From assembly GCF_052119705.1 (NCBI RefSeq), contig NZ_JBGQOP010000003.1:102542-166541 (forward strand): a stretch of 64,000 nucleotides of DNA, read 5' to 3'. A program made the translations under genes and the position numbers. Below are positions 33,067-42,636 of the stretch, piece by piece; the stretch's first letter is position 1, and every line of letters starts with the position of its first letter. The notes beneath the pieces were generated by a model, which did not search any database, was not told the DNA's origin, and saw only the letters and a program-made list of their open reading frames with translations. This DNA is from Oceanimonas sp052119705. GTDB taxonomy: Bacteria > Pseudomonadota > Gammaproteobacteria > Enterobacterales > Aeromonadaceae.

Positions 33067-35217
33067 ATGGGCTTTGAGGTAGACGAGGATATTCTTCAGG
33101 ACTTTTTGATCGAAGCATCAGAAATCCTAGAGCAACTATCTGAGCAGTTGGTGACACTAGAACGCCAACCAGATGATAAAGACTTGCTGAATGCGATATT
33201 TCGTGGCTTTCACACCATTAAAGGTGGCGCCGGATTTTTGTCACTGACGGCCCTAGTAGATACCTGCCACAAAGCCGAGAACGTGTTCGACATTTTGCGC
33301 AACGGTCAACGCCAGGTGACGTCTGAACTGATGGACGTAATTTTACGCGCCTTAGATGCGGTCAACTTAATGTTTAGCGAGCTGCAAAATCGCGAAGCGC
33401 TGACGCCCGCCGAGCCACAATTGCTTGACGAACTGCAGCGCTATTGCCGACCTGAGATGGTAACAACTGTGACCGAAACTGTTGCCGCTGCGGTTGCCGC
33501 TGCCCCCACAGCTGAAGCGCCGCAGGCGGCTGACGGCATTGCCGGGTTGGCTTTGGCTGAATATCAGCAGATGCTAAATGAGCTTGACGCTGAGGATGGC
33601 GCTAATACGGCTGCTGAAGCCGAGCCCGCCGCTACGCCCGTCATTAATTTCGATGCTAATGACTCAAATGACATCAGTGATGATGAATTTGAAGCCTTGC
33701 TTGATCAGTTGCACGGTGCCGGTAAACACAGCGGTATCCCCAGCGCTGAAGTGAGTGAGGCGCCAGCTTCTGCGCCAAGCTCAGCCAGTGATGACCAAAT
33801 GATAAACGACGACGAGTTTGAAGCCCTGCTCGACCAACTGCATGGCTCAGGCAAAGGCCCGACCTTTACTACGGATGATGAGTTAAGTGTGGAAGCTGCC
33901 GCGGATGTTGAAGTCGTTGCGGATATTGAGCCGGTAGCCGCCATGAGTACGCCAGTAGCCAGTGCCGCCGTTAATACGCAAGTCGCACCTAAAACTGACG
34001 CACCCAAAGCAGAGTCGGCCAAAGCACCCGCAGCCCACGCCGCTGCAGCCGATACTACGGTGCGCGTAGACACCAAAATTCTCGATAACATCATGAACAT
34101 GGTGGGTGAGCTGGTGCTGGTGCGTAATCGCCTGCTGAGCTTAGAAGCCAATCATGATGATGAAAATATTTCCAAAACCGTGGCTAATTTAGACTCGGTA
34201 ACCGGTGATCTGCAGGGTGCGGTCATGAAGACTCGCATGCAGCCTATTAAGAAGGTGTTTGGTCGTTTTCCTCGGGTAGTACGTGATATTGCCCGCACCA
34301 TGCACAAAGAAATTAATCTGGAAATGGTCGGTGAAGACACGGATCTGGATAAAAACTTGGTAGAAGCGCTAGCGGATCCCTTAGTGCACTTGGTGCGTAA
34401 TTCCTGCGACCACGGCATTGAAATGCCGGACGTGCGCGCAGCCGCCGGTAAGCCAAGAGTGGGCACCATTCGCCTGACCGCATCGCAAGAAGGTGACCAT
34501 ATCTTACTGGGCATCGAAGATGATGGTGCCGGTATGGATCCGGAGAAGCTGAAAGGCATCGCCATTAAGCGCGGTATTTTAGACGCGGATGCGGCGGCGC
34601 GTATGACAGATAGCGAGTCTTATAACCTGATTTTTGCGCCGGGCTTTTCGACCAAAGTTGAAATTACCGACGTGTCTGGCCGTGGTGTGGGCATGGATGT
34701 GGTCAAAACCGGTATTACCTCGGTTAATGGTTCTATTCATATTGACTCGGCACTGGGCAAAGGCACTAGCTTACAAATTAAAGTACCGCTGACCTTGGCC
34801 ATATTGCCGACACTGATGGTGCTCGTCGGCCAGCAAACCTTTGCGCTGCCGCTGACCAACGTCGATGAAATTTTTCACCTCGACTTAACGCGTACCAGCA
34901 TGGTGGACGGTCAGCTGACGATAGTGGTGCGTAATCACGCTATCCCACTGTTTTACTTGCAAGACTGGTTATTAAAAGGCGCCCGTCGCGCCCGTAAAGA
35001 CCAAGGCCATGTGGTGATAGTGGCCGTCGGCAACCAGCAGGTGGGCTTTGTGGTCGATGGGCTGATTGGCCAAGAAGAAGTGGTGATCAAGCCTCTAGAC
35101 CAACTGTTGCACGGTACGCCAGGCATGGCGGGCGCCACTATTACCAGTGATGGCGGCATTGCCCTTATTTTAGACTTGGCGGGCCTTATCAAAGCCTACG
35201 CACGCCGCTACGTCTAG
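33067..35217 (+). CDS. cheA: Chemotaxis histidine kinase CheA
   Basis: A 716-residue CheA. The HPt domain has phospho-His49 (FHTIKGGAGF). The linker (~130-325) is Ala/Glu rich and shows no recognisable P2 domain; instead DDEFEALLDQLHG occurs twice (205-217 and 248-260). Dimerisation (~335-395), HATPase (VRNSCDHGIE, DDGAGMD, GRGVGMDVV) and CheW-like domains (~570-716) follow. It phosphorylates CheY and CheB. ParP encoded downstream is expected to bind its C-terminal region. Confidence 0.95.
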   Translation: MGFEVDEDILQDFLIEASEILEQLSEQLVTLERQPDDKDLLNAIFRGFHTIKGGAGFLSLTALVDTCHKAENVFDILRNGQRQVTSELMDVILRALDAVNLMFSELQNREALTPAEPQLLDELQRYCRPEMVTTVTETVAAAVAAAPTAEAPQAADGIAGLALAEYQQMLNELDAEDGANTAAEAEPAATPVINFDANDSNDISDDEFEALLDQLHGAGKHSGIPSAEVSEAPASAPSSASDDQMINDDEFEALLDQLHGSGKGPTFTTDDELSVEAAADVEVVADIEPVAAMSTPVASAAVNTQVAPKTDAPKAESAKAPAAHAAAADTTVRVDTKILDNIMNMVGELVLVRNRLLSLEANHDDENISKTVANLDSVTGDLQGAVMKTRMQPIKKVFGRFPRVVRDIARTMHKEINLEMVGEDTDLDKNLVEALADPLVHLVRNSCDHGIEMPDVRAAAGKPRVGTIRLTASQEGDHILLGIEDDGAGMDPEKLKGIAIKRGILDADAAARMTDSESYNLIFAPGFSTKVEITDVSGRGVGMDVVKTGITSVNGSIHIDSALGKGTSLQIKVPLTLAILPTLMVLVGQQTFALPLTNVDEIFHLDLTRTSMVDGQLTIVVRNHAIPLFYLQDWLLKGARRARKDQGHVVIVAVGNQQVGFVVDGLIGQEEVVIKPLDQLLHGTPGMAGATITSDGGIALILDLAGLIKAYARRYV

Positions 35218-35244
35218 ATAATAAAAACACGCATTGAGGTATGA

Positions 35245-36417
35245 ATGGCTATTCGGGTATTAGTGGTTGATGATTCAAGTTTTTTTCGTCGCCGCGTCAG
35301 TGAGATTTTAGAACTCGATCCCATGTTGAGCGTGGTGGACACGGCCGCCAATGGTCTTGAAGCCGTGGAAAAAGCCCGCACTGGACGCTTTGATGTGATC
35401 ACCATGGACATTGAAATGCCGGTGATGGATGGCATAAGAGCGGTGCGTGAAATAATGAAAGCCACGCCCACGCCTGTGTTGATGTTTTCATCACTTACCC
35501 ATGACGGTGCTCAAGCTACGCTGGATGCATTGGACGCGGGCGCCATGGACTTCTTGCCCAAGCGCTTCGAAGACATAGCGCGAAGCAAAGAAGAAGCCAT
35601 CTTGTTGTTGCAACAAAGGGTGAAGGCCATCGCAAGGCGTCGCAGCGTGATCGCGCCCAGAGTGACGGCTCCGGTTGTACCTGCTGCGCTGGCCAAGCGT
35701 CCTGTGAGCTCGACCCTCACCTCGGGTATCACGGCTCGCCCTCGAGTTGGCGGCGTAGCGCCTCTTGCTACGACCCAAACCGCGGCCACGGCACCTGCTC
35801 ATGCTGTTACTGAACGCAAGACGGTGCCAAGACGCACCGGTAAAAGCTACCAGTTGCTGGCCATTGGCACCTCCACCGGCGGCCCCGTGGCCTTACAAAA
35901 AGTGCTAACTGCCTTGCCGGCTAATTTTCCCCATCCGATCATCCTTATTCAGCATATGCCGGGCACCTTTACCACCGCCTTTGCCGCGCGTTTAAATACC
36001 TTGTGTCAGGTAACGGTGCAAGAAGCGCAAGACGGCGATACCCTGCGCCCTGGGCATGCTTATTTAGCACCTGGCGGTAAGCAAATGTTGTTGGAAGGGC
36101 GCCCCGGCGCGGCGCGACTGCGGGTGATAGAGGGTAACGACAAGGTGAATTATAAGCCGTGTGTGGATATTACCTTTGCCTCGGCGGCCAAGATTTACGG
36201 CGGCAAGGTGCTGGCGGTGGTGTTAACCGGTATGGGCGCTGACGGGCGTGAAGGTGCACGACTGTTGAAAGATCAAGGTGCCAATATTTGGGCCCAAGAC
36301 GAAGAAACGTGCGTGGTCTATGGCATGCCTCAAGCCATTGCCAAGGCAGGCCTCGCCTCTGAGTCGCTGCCATTGCCGCTGATTGGTGAAGCCATCATTA
36401 ACGAAATGAGCAGCTAA
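35245..36417 (+). CDS. cheB: Chemotaxis methylesterase/deamidase CheB
   Basis: A 390-residue CheB that removes methyl groups from chemoreceptors. The receiver domain has Asp55 (VITMDIEMPVMDG). After a linker at ~130-195 the esterase domain has the catalytic Ser in GTSTGG, His in QHMPGTFT and Asp in GMGADG. The stop is two bases before the motC start. Confidence 0.95.
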   Translation: MAIRVLVVDDSSFFRRRVSEILELDPMLSVVDTAANGLEAVEKARTGRFDVITMDIEMPVMDGIRAVREIMKATPTPVLMFSSLTHDGAQATLDALDAGAMDFLPKRFEDIARSKEEAILLLQQRVKAIARRRSVIAPRVTAPVVPAALAKRPVSSTLTSGITARPRVGGVAPLATTQTAATAPAHAVTERKTVPRRTGKSYQLLAIGTSTGGPVALQKVLTALPANFPHPIILIQHMPGTFTTAFAARLNTLCQVTVQEAQDGDTLRPGHAYLAPGGKQMLLEGRPGAARLRVIEGNDKVNYKPCVDITFASAAKIYGGKVLAVVLTGMGADGREGARLLKDQGANIWAQDEETCVVYGMPQAIAKAGLASESLPLPLIGEAIINEMSS

Positions 36418-36418
36418 C

Positions 36419-37162
36419 ATGGCATTTTCCGGGCTGGCACTGGCGCTTATTTGTATTGTGGTGGCGCAATGGTGGCACGGCGGAAACTTATGGGGGCTGC
36501 TGGATGGGCCCGCCTTATTAATTGTGCTGGGCGCTACCTTAGGTGCTGTGTTGCTGCAAACGCCTTGGAGTCAATGCAAGGCGGCGGTGCTGGCTTTAAA
36601 AGGACTGTTTAACGCTAAGCCTTGGCCTTTTTCTGAGCAAGCCTCGCGGCTTTTGCATTGGTCTCATCAAGCGCGCCAAGAAGGCTTTTTGGCCTTGGAG
36701 TCTCAGGCGGAGTCGTCAACTCTTGATGATTTTACCCGTCAAGGATTGCAATGGCTGGTGGACGGCACAGAGCCGTTAGCACTCGAACAATTGCTTGATA
36801 ACGAACTCAGTCGCATCGAAGAACAAAAAGAGTTAGAAGCCCAAGTCTATGAGGCCATGGGCGGCTATAGCCCGACTATCGGTATCATAGGTGCCGTGTT
36901 GGGCTTGATCCAAGCCATGTCTAACTTAGATGATCCAAGTCAGTTAGGTACCGGCATAGCGGTCGCCTTTGTGGCTACCTTATACGGCGTTGGCTTGGCC
37001 AACTTGTTGTTATTGCCCTTGGCGAATCGCTTGCGTTCTGTGTATCGCTTAGAGCTGCGCTATCGGGAGCTGACCGCCATCGGCTTGTTGGCCATCGCGC
37101 GTGGCGACAGCAGCTTAAGCACCAGTCGTCAGTTGGCCCAGTACCAAGGGCAACGCCAATGA
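36419..37162 (+). CDS. motC: Flagellar motor stator protein MotC (MotA family)
   Basis: A 247-residue MotA/TolQ/ExbB-type stator subunit. Membrane segments are at ~4-17, ~29-46, ~143-165 and ~178-200. The conserved MGGYSPTIGIIGAVLGLIQAM and GIAVAFVATLYGVGLANL are visible. The position between cheB and a MotB-type gene matches motCD of Pseudomonas, the second stator set; ion specificity cannot be read here. It overlaps motD by 4 bases. Confidence 0.9.
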   Translation: MAFSGLALALICIVVAQWWHGGNLWGLLDGPALLIVLGATLGAVLLQTPWSQCKAAVLALKGLFNAKPWPFSEQASRLLHWSHQARQEGFLALESQAESSTLDDFTRQGLQWLVDGTEPLALEQLLDNELSRIEEQKELEAQVYEAMGGYSPTIGIIGAVLGLIQAMSNLDDPSQLGTGIAVAFVATLYGVGLANLLLLPLANRLRSVYRLELRYRELTAIGLLAIARGDSSLSTSRQLAQYQGQRQ

Positions 37163-38100
37163 GGCGTCGCTCGCTGGCCATGCGCGTAGGCGGCCATCAC
37201 GCCACGGGTGCGGATCGCTGGCTGGTGTCTTATGCGGATTACATGACCTTAGCCTTTGCGCTGTTTGTGGTCTTGTATGCGCTGCATGCCAATAAAACCG
37301 AATTACAGCAGCCCTTGCTCGATGGCATGGAGCAAGCCTTTGTGCGCTTAAGTGGCGAAGCCAAACCGGCGCAAGCGGCGAATTCCATGTTAAGTGCTGC
37401 AGATGAGCTAGATGCAAAAGGCACCGGCAATCCCTTAGCCGAAGACGACCCCAGTTTGGCGCGTTTAAAGGCGGAGCTGGAGTTAAGGTTAGGGCCTTTG
37501 CTGGATAAAAATATGCTGGTGTTAGAGCAAGAGGGCGATTGGTTGACCCTGAGCTTTGATGGCAGTTTAGTGTTTGCCAGTGGCAGTGCGCTGCTCAGTC
37601 GCAACGCTGACACTATTTTAAATGCGGCCTTACCGCCCTTGGCTGAGGTGGCCCATTTTATTCGGGTGCGCGGCTATGCGGACAATCTGCCGGTGAGCAA
37701 TGAGCTATATGCCTCTAATTGGCAGCTCTCGGCAGAGCGGGCGCGCGCCGTGCTGGAATGGTTGCAACACCACGGCATAGCCGCACCCAGATTGAGTTTG
37801 GAAGCTTTGGGTGAGTTTGGTCCGCAAGTGAGCCGGTTAGGCGAGGATGCAAATTCAAGTAGAGCAAGCTCAAGTAGAGAAAATAATAGACGGGTAGAAA
37901 TTGCGATTTCTACCCGAACTTGGCAAGCGCCCACGGCCTTGCCATCTCGGCCTTTGGCCACAAAACATAGCTCTGATAAGCAGTCAGATCAGCACTCAGG
38001 TCAGCATTCTGGCCAGAAATCAGAGCTTAGGGTGTATGAGTTACCTAATGGTGGTATTCGTATCGGTACCAGTGCGACGCAAGATGGGGTAACACAGTGA
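37159..38100 (+). CDS. motD: Flagellar motor stator protein MotD (MotB family)
   Basis: A 313-residue MotB-type subunit. The single membrane helix carries the ion-binding Asp27 (SYADYMTLAFALFVVLYAL). A periplasmic OmpA-type peptidoglycan-binding domain spans ~140-255 (RVRGYADNLPV, NWQLSAERARAVLEWL). The C-terminal tail is Ser/Gln rich with GQHSGQKS-type repeats. It overlaps parC by 4 bases. Confidence 0.92.
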   Translation: MRRRSLAMRVGGHHATGADRWLVSYADYMTLAFALFVVLYALHANKTELQQPLLDGMEQAFVRLSGEAKPAQAANSMLSAADELDAKGTGNPLAEDDPSLARLKAELELRLGPLLDKNMLVLEQEGDWLTLSFDGSLVFASGSALLSRNADTILNAALPPLAEVAHFIRVRGYADNLPVSNELYASNWQLSAERARAVLEWLQHHGIAAPRLSLEALGEFGPQVSRLGEDANSSRASSSRENNRRVEIAISTRTWQAPTALPSRPLATKHSSDKQSDQHSGQHSGQKSELRVYELPNGGIRIGTSATQDGVTQ

Positions 38101-38882
38101 TTGTTTGGACCGTAGCAAATCAAAAAGGTGGCGTTGGCAAAACCACAAGCGTGGTGGCGTTGGCCGGTTTGCTGGCGCAGCGCAATAAACGGGTGTTGCT
38201 GATTGATACCGATCCGCACGGCTCACTCACCTCCTATTTTAACTATGAAATGGACAGCCTGCCTTACAGCCTGTTTGATTTGTTTCAAGCAGCACGCCCT
38301 ACGCGAGAGCTGTTTTCTAAGGTGGCCTTGGTCACCCGTTTCGATGGTTTAACTTTATTGCCCGCCTCTATCTCATTGGCAACCCTTGAGCGTACCTCCA
38401 GCACCCGTGAAGGCATGGGGCTGGTATTAAAGCGCTTATTGGTGGAGATCAAAGACGATTTTGATGTGGTGATCATCGACTGCCCGCCGGTATTAGGGGT
38501 GATGATGGTGAATGCCTTGGCCGCTTGCGATCGCATAGTGGTGCCGGTACAAACGGAATTTTTAGCGCTCAAAGGCTTAGAGCGTATGGTCAGTACCTTT
38601 AAATTGATGCACAGAGCGAAAAAAGAAGGCTTTAAATATACTGTGGTGCCGACTATGTTCGACCAAAGAACCAAAGCCTCGCTGCAGAGTCTGGAAAGCC
38701 TAGAGCAGAATTATGAGGGAAATTTATGGCCGTCCTGTATTCCGGTGGATACTAAGTTTCGTGATGCCAGCTTGCGCCACGAGCCGCCTTCTTATTATGT
38801 GAAAGGCAGCCGTGGCGTATTTGCCTATCAAAGTTTACTGCACTATTTGTGGCAGCTAGATGGGGCAGAGGTCGCGTTATGA
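38097..38882 (+). CDS. parC: Chemotaxis-array positioning ATPase ParC (ParA/Soj-like)
   Basis: A 261-residue ParA-type ATPase. The deviant Walker A KGGVGKTTS is at ~10-18, with LIDTDPHGS and VIIDCPPVLG. In Vibrio and Pseudomonas the ParC encoded in this che operon places chemotaxis arrays at the cell pole, so that role is inferred rather than plasmid partition; no parB or parS accompanies it. The GTG start overlaps the motD stop. Confidence 0.9.
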   Translation: MIVWTVANQKGGVGKTTSVVALAGLLAQRNKRVLLIDTDPHGSLTSYFNYEMDSLPYSLFDLFQAARPTRELFSKVALVTRFDGLTLLPASISLATLERTSSTREGMGLVLKRLLVEIKDDFDVVIIDCPPVLGVMMVNALAACDRIVVPVQTEFLALKGLERMVSTFKLMHRAKKEGFKYTVVPTMFDQRTKASLQSLESLEQNYEGNLWPSCIPVDTKFRDASLRHEPPSYYVKGSRGVFAYQSLLHYLWQLDGAEVAL

Positions 38883-39823
38883 AACAGCCTTATGCCGATG
38901 TCTTAAATGACTATTTTGGTGCCTTGCTGGAAGAGAGCCCGCCGCTTGAGCATGAGCTGGCACCTGCACTTGAGCCGGCACCTTTGGCGAAAGCCGAGCC
39001 CACTCCCGCACCGATGGCGCCTTATGCAGAGCCAGACGCCGCCGCGCGTCGTGTGGCGTTAGAAGCCCTGTTGGCGCAGGTTGCCGCGCTTAAAGAAGAA
39101 GAAACTACTGTCTTGGCCACTGAAACGCTAGCGGCAACAGAACCAGAAGCCGAGCCACAAACGGCGGTGGAGCCTGAGCCGGTCGTAATAGCTGCGGCTG
39201 TGGTTGTCCCAGTCGTTGCGCCTACGACAGTTACGCCTACCATAGCCGCGCCCATGGCCGCGCCCATGGCAGAGCCTGTGGTTGCAGAGCAGGTTGCGAG
39301 CGCGATTGACCTAGAATTACAGGCTCAGTTAGCGGCCCAGCAAGTGCAGGCTGACCAAGCCGCCGCTTGGCGTAATATGGAGACCGAGCACAGTTTTCAG
39401 GTGTTGTTTTTTGAAGTGGCGGGCATGACCTTTGCGGTGCCGCTCACCCACTTAGGCGGCATTTATCAGGTGGCTAAGCTGACCAGCTTGTTTGGTAAGC
39501 CGCATTGGTTTGCCGGGGTGCAAACTGAGCGCGATCGTCAAATTTATGCGGTCGACACGGCGCGCTGGGCCATGCCTGGCCACACGGCCGAAGAAGAATA
39601 CGGTTATCTGGTCACACTGGGTGAGAGCAATTGGGGTTTGGGCTGTCACCAGCTAAAAGGCACGGCACTGTTAACGCGAGATCAGGTAAAATGGCGGGCC
39701 ACGCCCGGTGCTCGACCTTGGTTGGCGGGCATGGTAAAAGAAAGAATGTGTGCCTTGCTGCATGTAGACGCCTTGATAGCGCTACTGGAGCAGGGTAAAA
39801 ATATTGACGGCCAACAGGTCTGA
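38879..39823 (+). CDS. parP: Array-localisation protein ParP (CheW-domain)
   Basis: A 314-residue protein with a Pro/Ala/Glu-rich linker (~25-165) and a C-terminal CheW-like domain (~175-305; FQVLFFEVAGMTFAVPLTHLGG). In Vibrio ParP links ParC to CheA and the receptors. The start at 38879 overlaps the parC stop by 4 bases (MKQPYADVLNDYFGALL, a conserved N-terminus). An upstream in-frame start lies within parC. Confidence 0.9.
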   Translation: MKQPYADVLNDYFGALLEESPPLEHELAPALEPAPLAKAEPTPAPMAPYAEPDAAARRVALEALLAQVAALKEEETTVLATETLAATEPEAEPQTAVEPEPVVIAAAVVVPVVAPTTVTPTIAAPMAAPMAEPVVAEQVASAIDLELQAQLAAQQVQADQAAAWRNMETEHSFQVLFFEVAGMTFAVPLTHLGGIYQVAKLTSLFGKPHWFAGVQTERDRQIYAVDTARWAMPGHTAEEEYGYLVTLGESNWGLGCHQLKGTALLTRDQVKWRATPGARPWLAGMVKERMCALLHVDALIALLEQGKNIDGQQV

Positions 39824-39843
39824 GCTAAGCATAAGGGTAATCT

Positions 39844-40332
39844 ATGAATAAGAATCGTAATGTAGCTGAGAGTCTCAGCGATGATGAAGTACTGCAGTGG
39901 GTCACCTTTTGTTTAGACAATGAGACCTATGGCATCAACGTAATGCAAGTACAAGAAGTGCTGCGTTACAGCGATATAGCGCCTGTGCCGGGTGCGCCCG
40001 ACTATGTATTAGGCATAGTCAACTTGCGCGGCAACGTGGTGACGGTACTGGATACGCGCCTGCGTTTTGGCCTAGATACCTGTGAGGTGAGCGATAACAC
40101 CCGCATCGTTATCATAGAAGCCGAAAAGCAAGTGATCGGTATCATGGTCGACAGCGTGGCCGAAGTGGTGTATTTGAAATCCTCAGAAATTGAGACTGCA
40201 CCTAATGTGGGTACCAGCGAAAGCGCCAAGTTTATTCAGGGCGTATGTAACCGCGACGATCAACTGTTGATCTTGGTCGACTTAGACAAATTGTTGTCCG
40301 ATGACGAATGGGACGAAGTGGGCCAGTTGTAA
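39844..40332 (+). CDS. cheW: Chemotaxis coupling protein CheW
   Basis: A 162-residue CheW linking receptors to CheA. The SH3-like core is evident: VTFCLDNETYGINVMQVQEVLRY, PGAPDYVLGIVNLRGNVVTVLD and IIEAEKQVIGIMVDSV. Its stop overlaps the next gene's ATG (TAATG). Confidence 0.96.
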   Translation: MNKNRNVAESLSDDEVLQWVTFCLDNETYGINVMQVQEVLRYSDIAPVPGAPDYVLGIVNLRGNVVTVLDTRLRFGLDTCEVSDNTRIVIIEAEKQVIGIMVDSVAEVVYLKSSEIETAPNVGTSESAKFIQGVCNRDDQLLILVDLDKLLSDDEWDEVGQL

Positions 40333-40739
40333 TGTGGTTTGAGCCCGCTTTTATCCTTGTACTGGCGACGCTGGCATTAGTGATAGGCACGGTCGCCTTG
40401 TTTGTGGCTTGGTCTATGTGGCGCCAGAGTCAGCGTAAGCTGGAGGCCATGAGTCGGCTGATGCGCGAGCTCACTCGTACCCGAGAAAGTTATCGCAAGC
40501 AAATTGAAGAATTGCAGGCGGCCAACATAGGTATGGGTAATAAAGTGGGCGAGCTGTATCGCCAGCAAGATAAGCTCAGCGAGCAGCAGCAAGAGTTAGC
40601 ACTTAAAGACCCGCAAGGTAAGTTGTACAGTCGCGCCACGCGCATGGTGCAACTGGGCGCTGATATCGATGAAATCATGGCCGAGTGCGAAATGCCCAGA
40701 GCCGAAGCCGAGCTGATGATCACCTTGCATCGGCAATAG
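40332..40739 (+). CDS. DUF2802 membrane-anchored coiled-coil protein
   Basis: A 135-residue protein with one N-terminal membrane helix (~5-27), a coiled coil at ~30-85 (RKLEAMSRLMRELTRTRE...), and a C-terminal helix-turn-helix-like end (ATRMVQLGADIDEIMAECEMPRAEAELMITLHR). DUF2802 proteins are regularly the last gene of polar che operons, and function is unknown to me. The start at 40332 overlaps the cheW stop. A heptamer array and a strong terminator follow. Confidence 0.85.
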   Translation: MWFEPAFILVLATLALVIGTVALFVAWSMWRQSQRKLEAMSRLMRELTRTRESYRKQIEELQAANIGMGNKVGELYRQQDKLSEQQQELALKDPQGKLYSRATRMVQLGADIDEIMAECEMPRAEAELMITLHRQ

Positions 40740-40753
40740 CTTGAAACATAGCT

Positions 40754-40781
40754 GACCGCCGAACGCCCAGCACCAAGCTTA
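40754..40781 (+). repeat. Heptamer array after DUF2802 gene
   Basis: Four units GACCGCC, GAACGCC, CAGCACC, AAGCTTA begin 14 bases after the stop, the same series as after flrA (8166). Confidence 0.65.
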
Positions 40782-40786
40782 AAACC

Positions 40787-40817
40787 AACACCGAGCCCTG
40801 CGCTCGGTGTTTTGCTT
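40787..40817 (+). terminator. Rho-independent terminator ending the flagellar/chemotaxis block
   Basis: The stem AACACCGAGC with GCTCGGTGTT (loop of 5) is followed by TTGCTTT. The same stem sequence recurs in the terminators at 52789 and 60495. Confidence 0.85.
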
Positions 40818-41192
40818 TGTGGAGCCTGAGGGAGTGATGTGAGGATAAAAGTTACAAGGTGTTCCTTAATCTTAATTATGCCAACATACTTGTTTGTTTT
40901 TGCAGTGGCCCGACTCTTTGGTCAAGAAGACGTCGTCGGGCCAGCTTGCTTGTATGAGTTTAAAATCCCCCAACAGCCGTAAGATCAAGATGTTAACAAA
41001 GCTATCGGCGTCACGGTTCCTGATTTGTGTCGCGGTTTGTTCTGCATATATCGGTGCGCTGTGCTAAACTGGCGGCCATTTTTAATGGTCTATGTTGCAG
41101 CTTATGGTTGCCGTCATGGTTACAGCTATAGCGGTCAATCGGGGCTGTTATTCAGGTTGCAGCAGGTTCTTTGCCAATAATGGTTGCCAATT
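40818..41192. other. Gap before ccmA, no gene
   Basis: There is no credible frame. A 9-bp inverted repeat (TGGCCCGAC at 40906-40914, complement at 40935-40943) is the only structure seen. The ccm promoter must lie here or further up but no convincing -35/-10 pair was found. Confidence 0.5.
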
Positions 41193-41825
41193 ATGCTCGA
41201 AGCTAAAAGTTTAACCTGTGTCCGAGAAGAGCATACGCTGTTCAGCGAGCTCTCGTTGAGCGTGGCTCCCGGCGACTTGGTACAGGTGGCGGGCCCCAAT
41301 GGGGTGGGTAAAACCAGCTTGCTGCGTTTGCTTGCCGGATTATCACGCCCGTTTGCGGGTGAGATCTGCTGGCAGGGCCATAACATAGAGCAAAATCGAG
41401 ACGAATATCACCAAGACTTACTCTATTTGGGCCACCAAGCAGGCATTAAGCACGAATTGACCGCCTTAGAAAATTTGGCGTTTTTTAAGCGTATGCACTA
41501 CTGCCAAAGCACGGCCAATTTATGGGATGTGTTGGCCCAAGTGGGTTTAGCTGGGCTGGAAGATCAGCCCGCCGGCCAGTTATCGGCGGGGCAAAAGCGC
41601 CGCGTGGCCTTGGCGCGCTTGTGGCTGGGTGGCCCTAAGTTGTGGATACTCGATGAGCCGTTTACCGCTATCGATAAACAAGGGGTCAAGGTGTTAGAGC
41701 AATTATTGCTGGATCACACCGATAACGGCGGCATTGTGCTGATCACTACTCATCAAGATTTATCCTTATCGGCCAAGCGCGCCCGCATTTTGCAGCTGAC
41801 GCCCCATGAAGAGGATCCCGCATGA
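41193..41825 (+). CDS. ccmA: Heme exporter ATPase CcmA
   Basis: A 210-residue ABC ATPase of the CcmABCD complex, which releases holo-CcmE during cytochrome c maturation. Walker A is GPNGVGKTS, signature LSAGQKRR and Walker B LWILDEP. The ATG at 41193 (MLEAKSLTC) is chosen over a TTG at 41184; neither has a good ribosome site. It overlaps ccmB by 4 bases. It opens the ccm operon. Confidence 0.94.
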   Translation: MLEAKSLTCVREEHTLFSELSLSVAPGDLVQVAGPNGVGKTSLLRLLAGLSRPFAGEICWQGHNIEQNRDEYHQDLLYLGHQAGIKHELTALENLAFFKRMHYCQSTANLWDVLAQVGLAGLEDQPAGQLSAGQKRRVALARLWLGGPKLWILDEPFTAIDKQGVKVLEQLLLDHTDNGGIVLITTHQDLSLSAKRARILQLTPHEEDPA

Positions 41826-42490
41826 GAGCCATGTTTAGCGGCGTGTTGCGCCGAGAGTTAGTATCAGCCTTGCGTCGGCGTGCGGATATCTTAAATCCGC
41901 TGTGGTTTTTTATTATCGTCATCACCTTGTTCCCACTCGGCATTGGCCCCGAGCCCGGTCAATTGGCGCGCATCGCCCCAGGCGTGGTGTGGGTGGCGGC
42001 GCTGTTATCCTCCTTATTAGCGCTGGAGCGTTTATTTCGGGATGACTTTTTAGACGGTACCTTGGAACAATTAATGCTAATGCCCTGTCCTTTAGGGGTG
42101 CTGGTGTTAGCAAAAGTAGTGGCTCATTGGTTATTAACCGGTTTACCTTTGCTGCTGCTGTCGCCGCTGGTGGCGGTATTGCTCAGCCTAGATATGGTGG
42201 CTTTTAAGGCGGTGTTTTGGACGCTGCTGCTGGGCACGCCCATCTTAAGTTTGCTCGGTGCCATAGGCGTGGCGCTGACCGTGGGCATAGGCAAGGGCGG
42301 GGTCTTATTGAGTTTATTGACCTTACCGCTGTATATTCCGGTATTGATTTTTGCCACCTCAGCCATAGATGCTGCCAACTTTGGTGTGCCTTATCATGGG
42401 CAGCTGGCCATTTTGGCCGCCATGTTAGTGGGCAGCATTACCTTGGCGCCCTTTGCCATCGCCTCGGCCTTGAGAGTGAGTGTGAACTAG
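41822..42490 (+). CDS. ccmB: Heme exporter membrane protein CcmB
   Basis: A 222-residue, six-helix membrane permease partner of CcmA. The N-terminal LRRELVSALRRRADILNPLWFF and GPEPGQLARIAPGVVWVAALLSSLLALERLFRDD are strongly conserved in CcmB. A 146-base gap without a gene separates it from ccmC. Confidence 0.95.
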   Translation: MRAMFSGVLRRELVSALRRRADILNPLWFFIIVITLFPLGIGPEPGQLARIAPGVVWVAALLSSLLALERLFRDDFLDGTLEQLMLMPCPLGVLVLAKVVAHWLLTGLPLLLLSPLVAVLLSLDMVAFKAVFWTLLLGTPILSLLGAIGVALTVGIGKGGVLLSLLTLPLYIPVLIFATSAIDAANFGVPYHGQLAILAAMLVGSITLAPFAIASALRVSVN

Positions 42491-42636
42491 GTCTATTTAT
42501 CACTAGGTCTGTTTCTAAATAGGCCGATTAAGGTGGGTTGCTAAACGAGTAAGCAATATTTTTAACGCACATTATAGATGCATGTCGGCCTAAGCCGCTG
42601 CACCATCATTACGCTAAAAAAGGGTCTGTGAGCAAT

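Noticed and set aside
38097..38882. Plasmid-type ParA partition system
   Set aside because: No parB or parS; embedded between motD and parP-cheW, matching the chemotaxis-array ParC arrangement.
40906..40943. Inverted repeat TGGCCCGAC/GTCGGGCCA as an IS remnant
   Set aside because: It shares TGGCCCGACT with the IS end but nothing further; no transposase remains and the arms are only 9 bp. Kept as a minor structure only.
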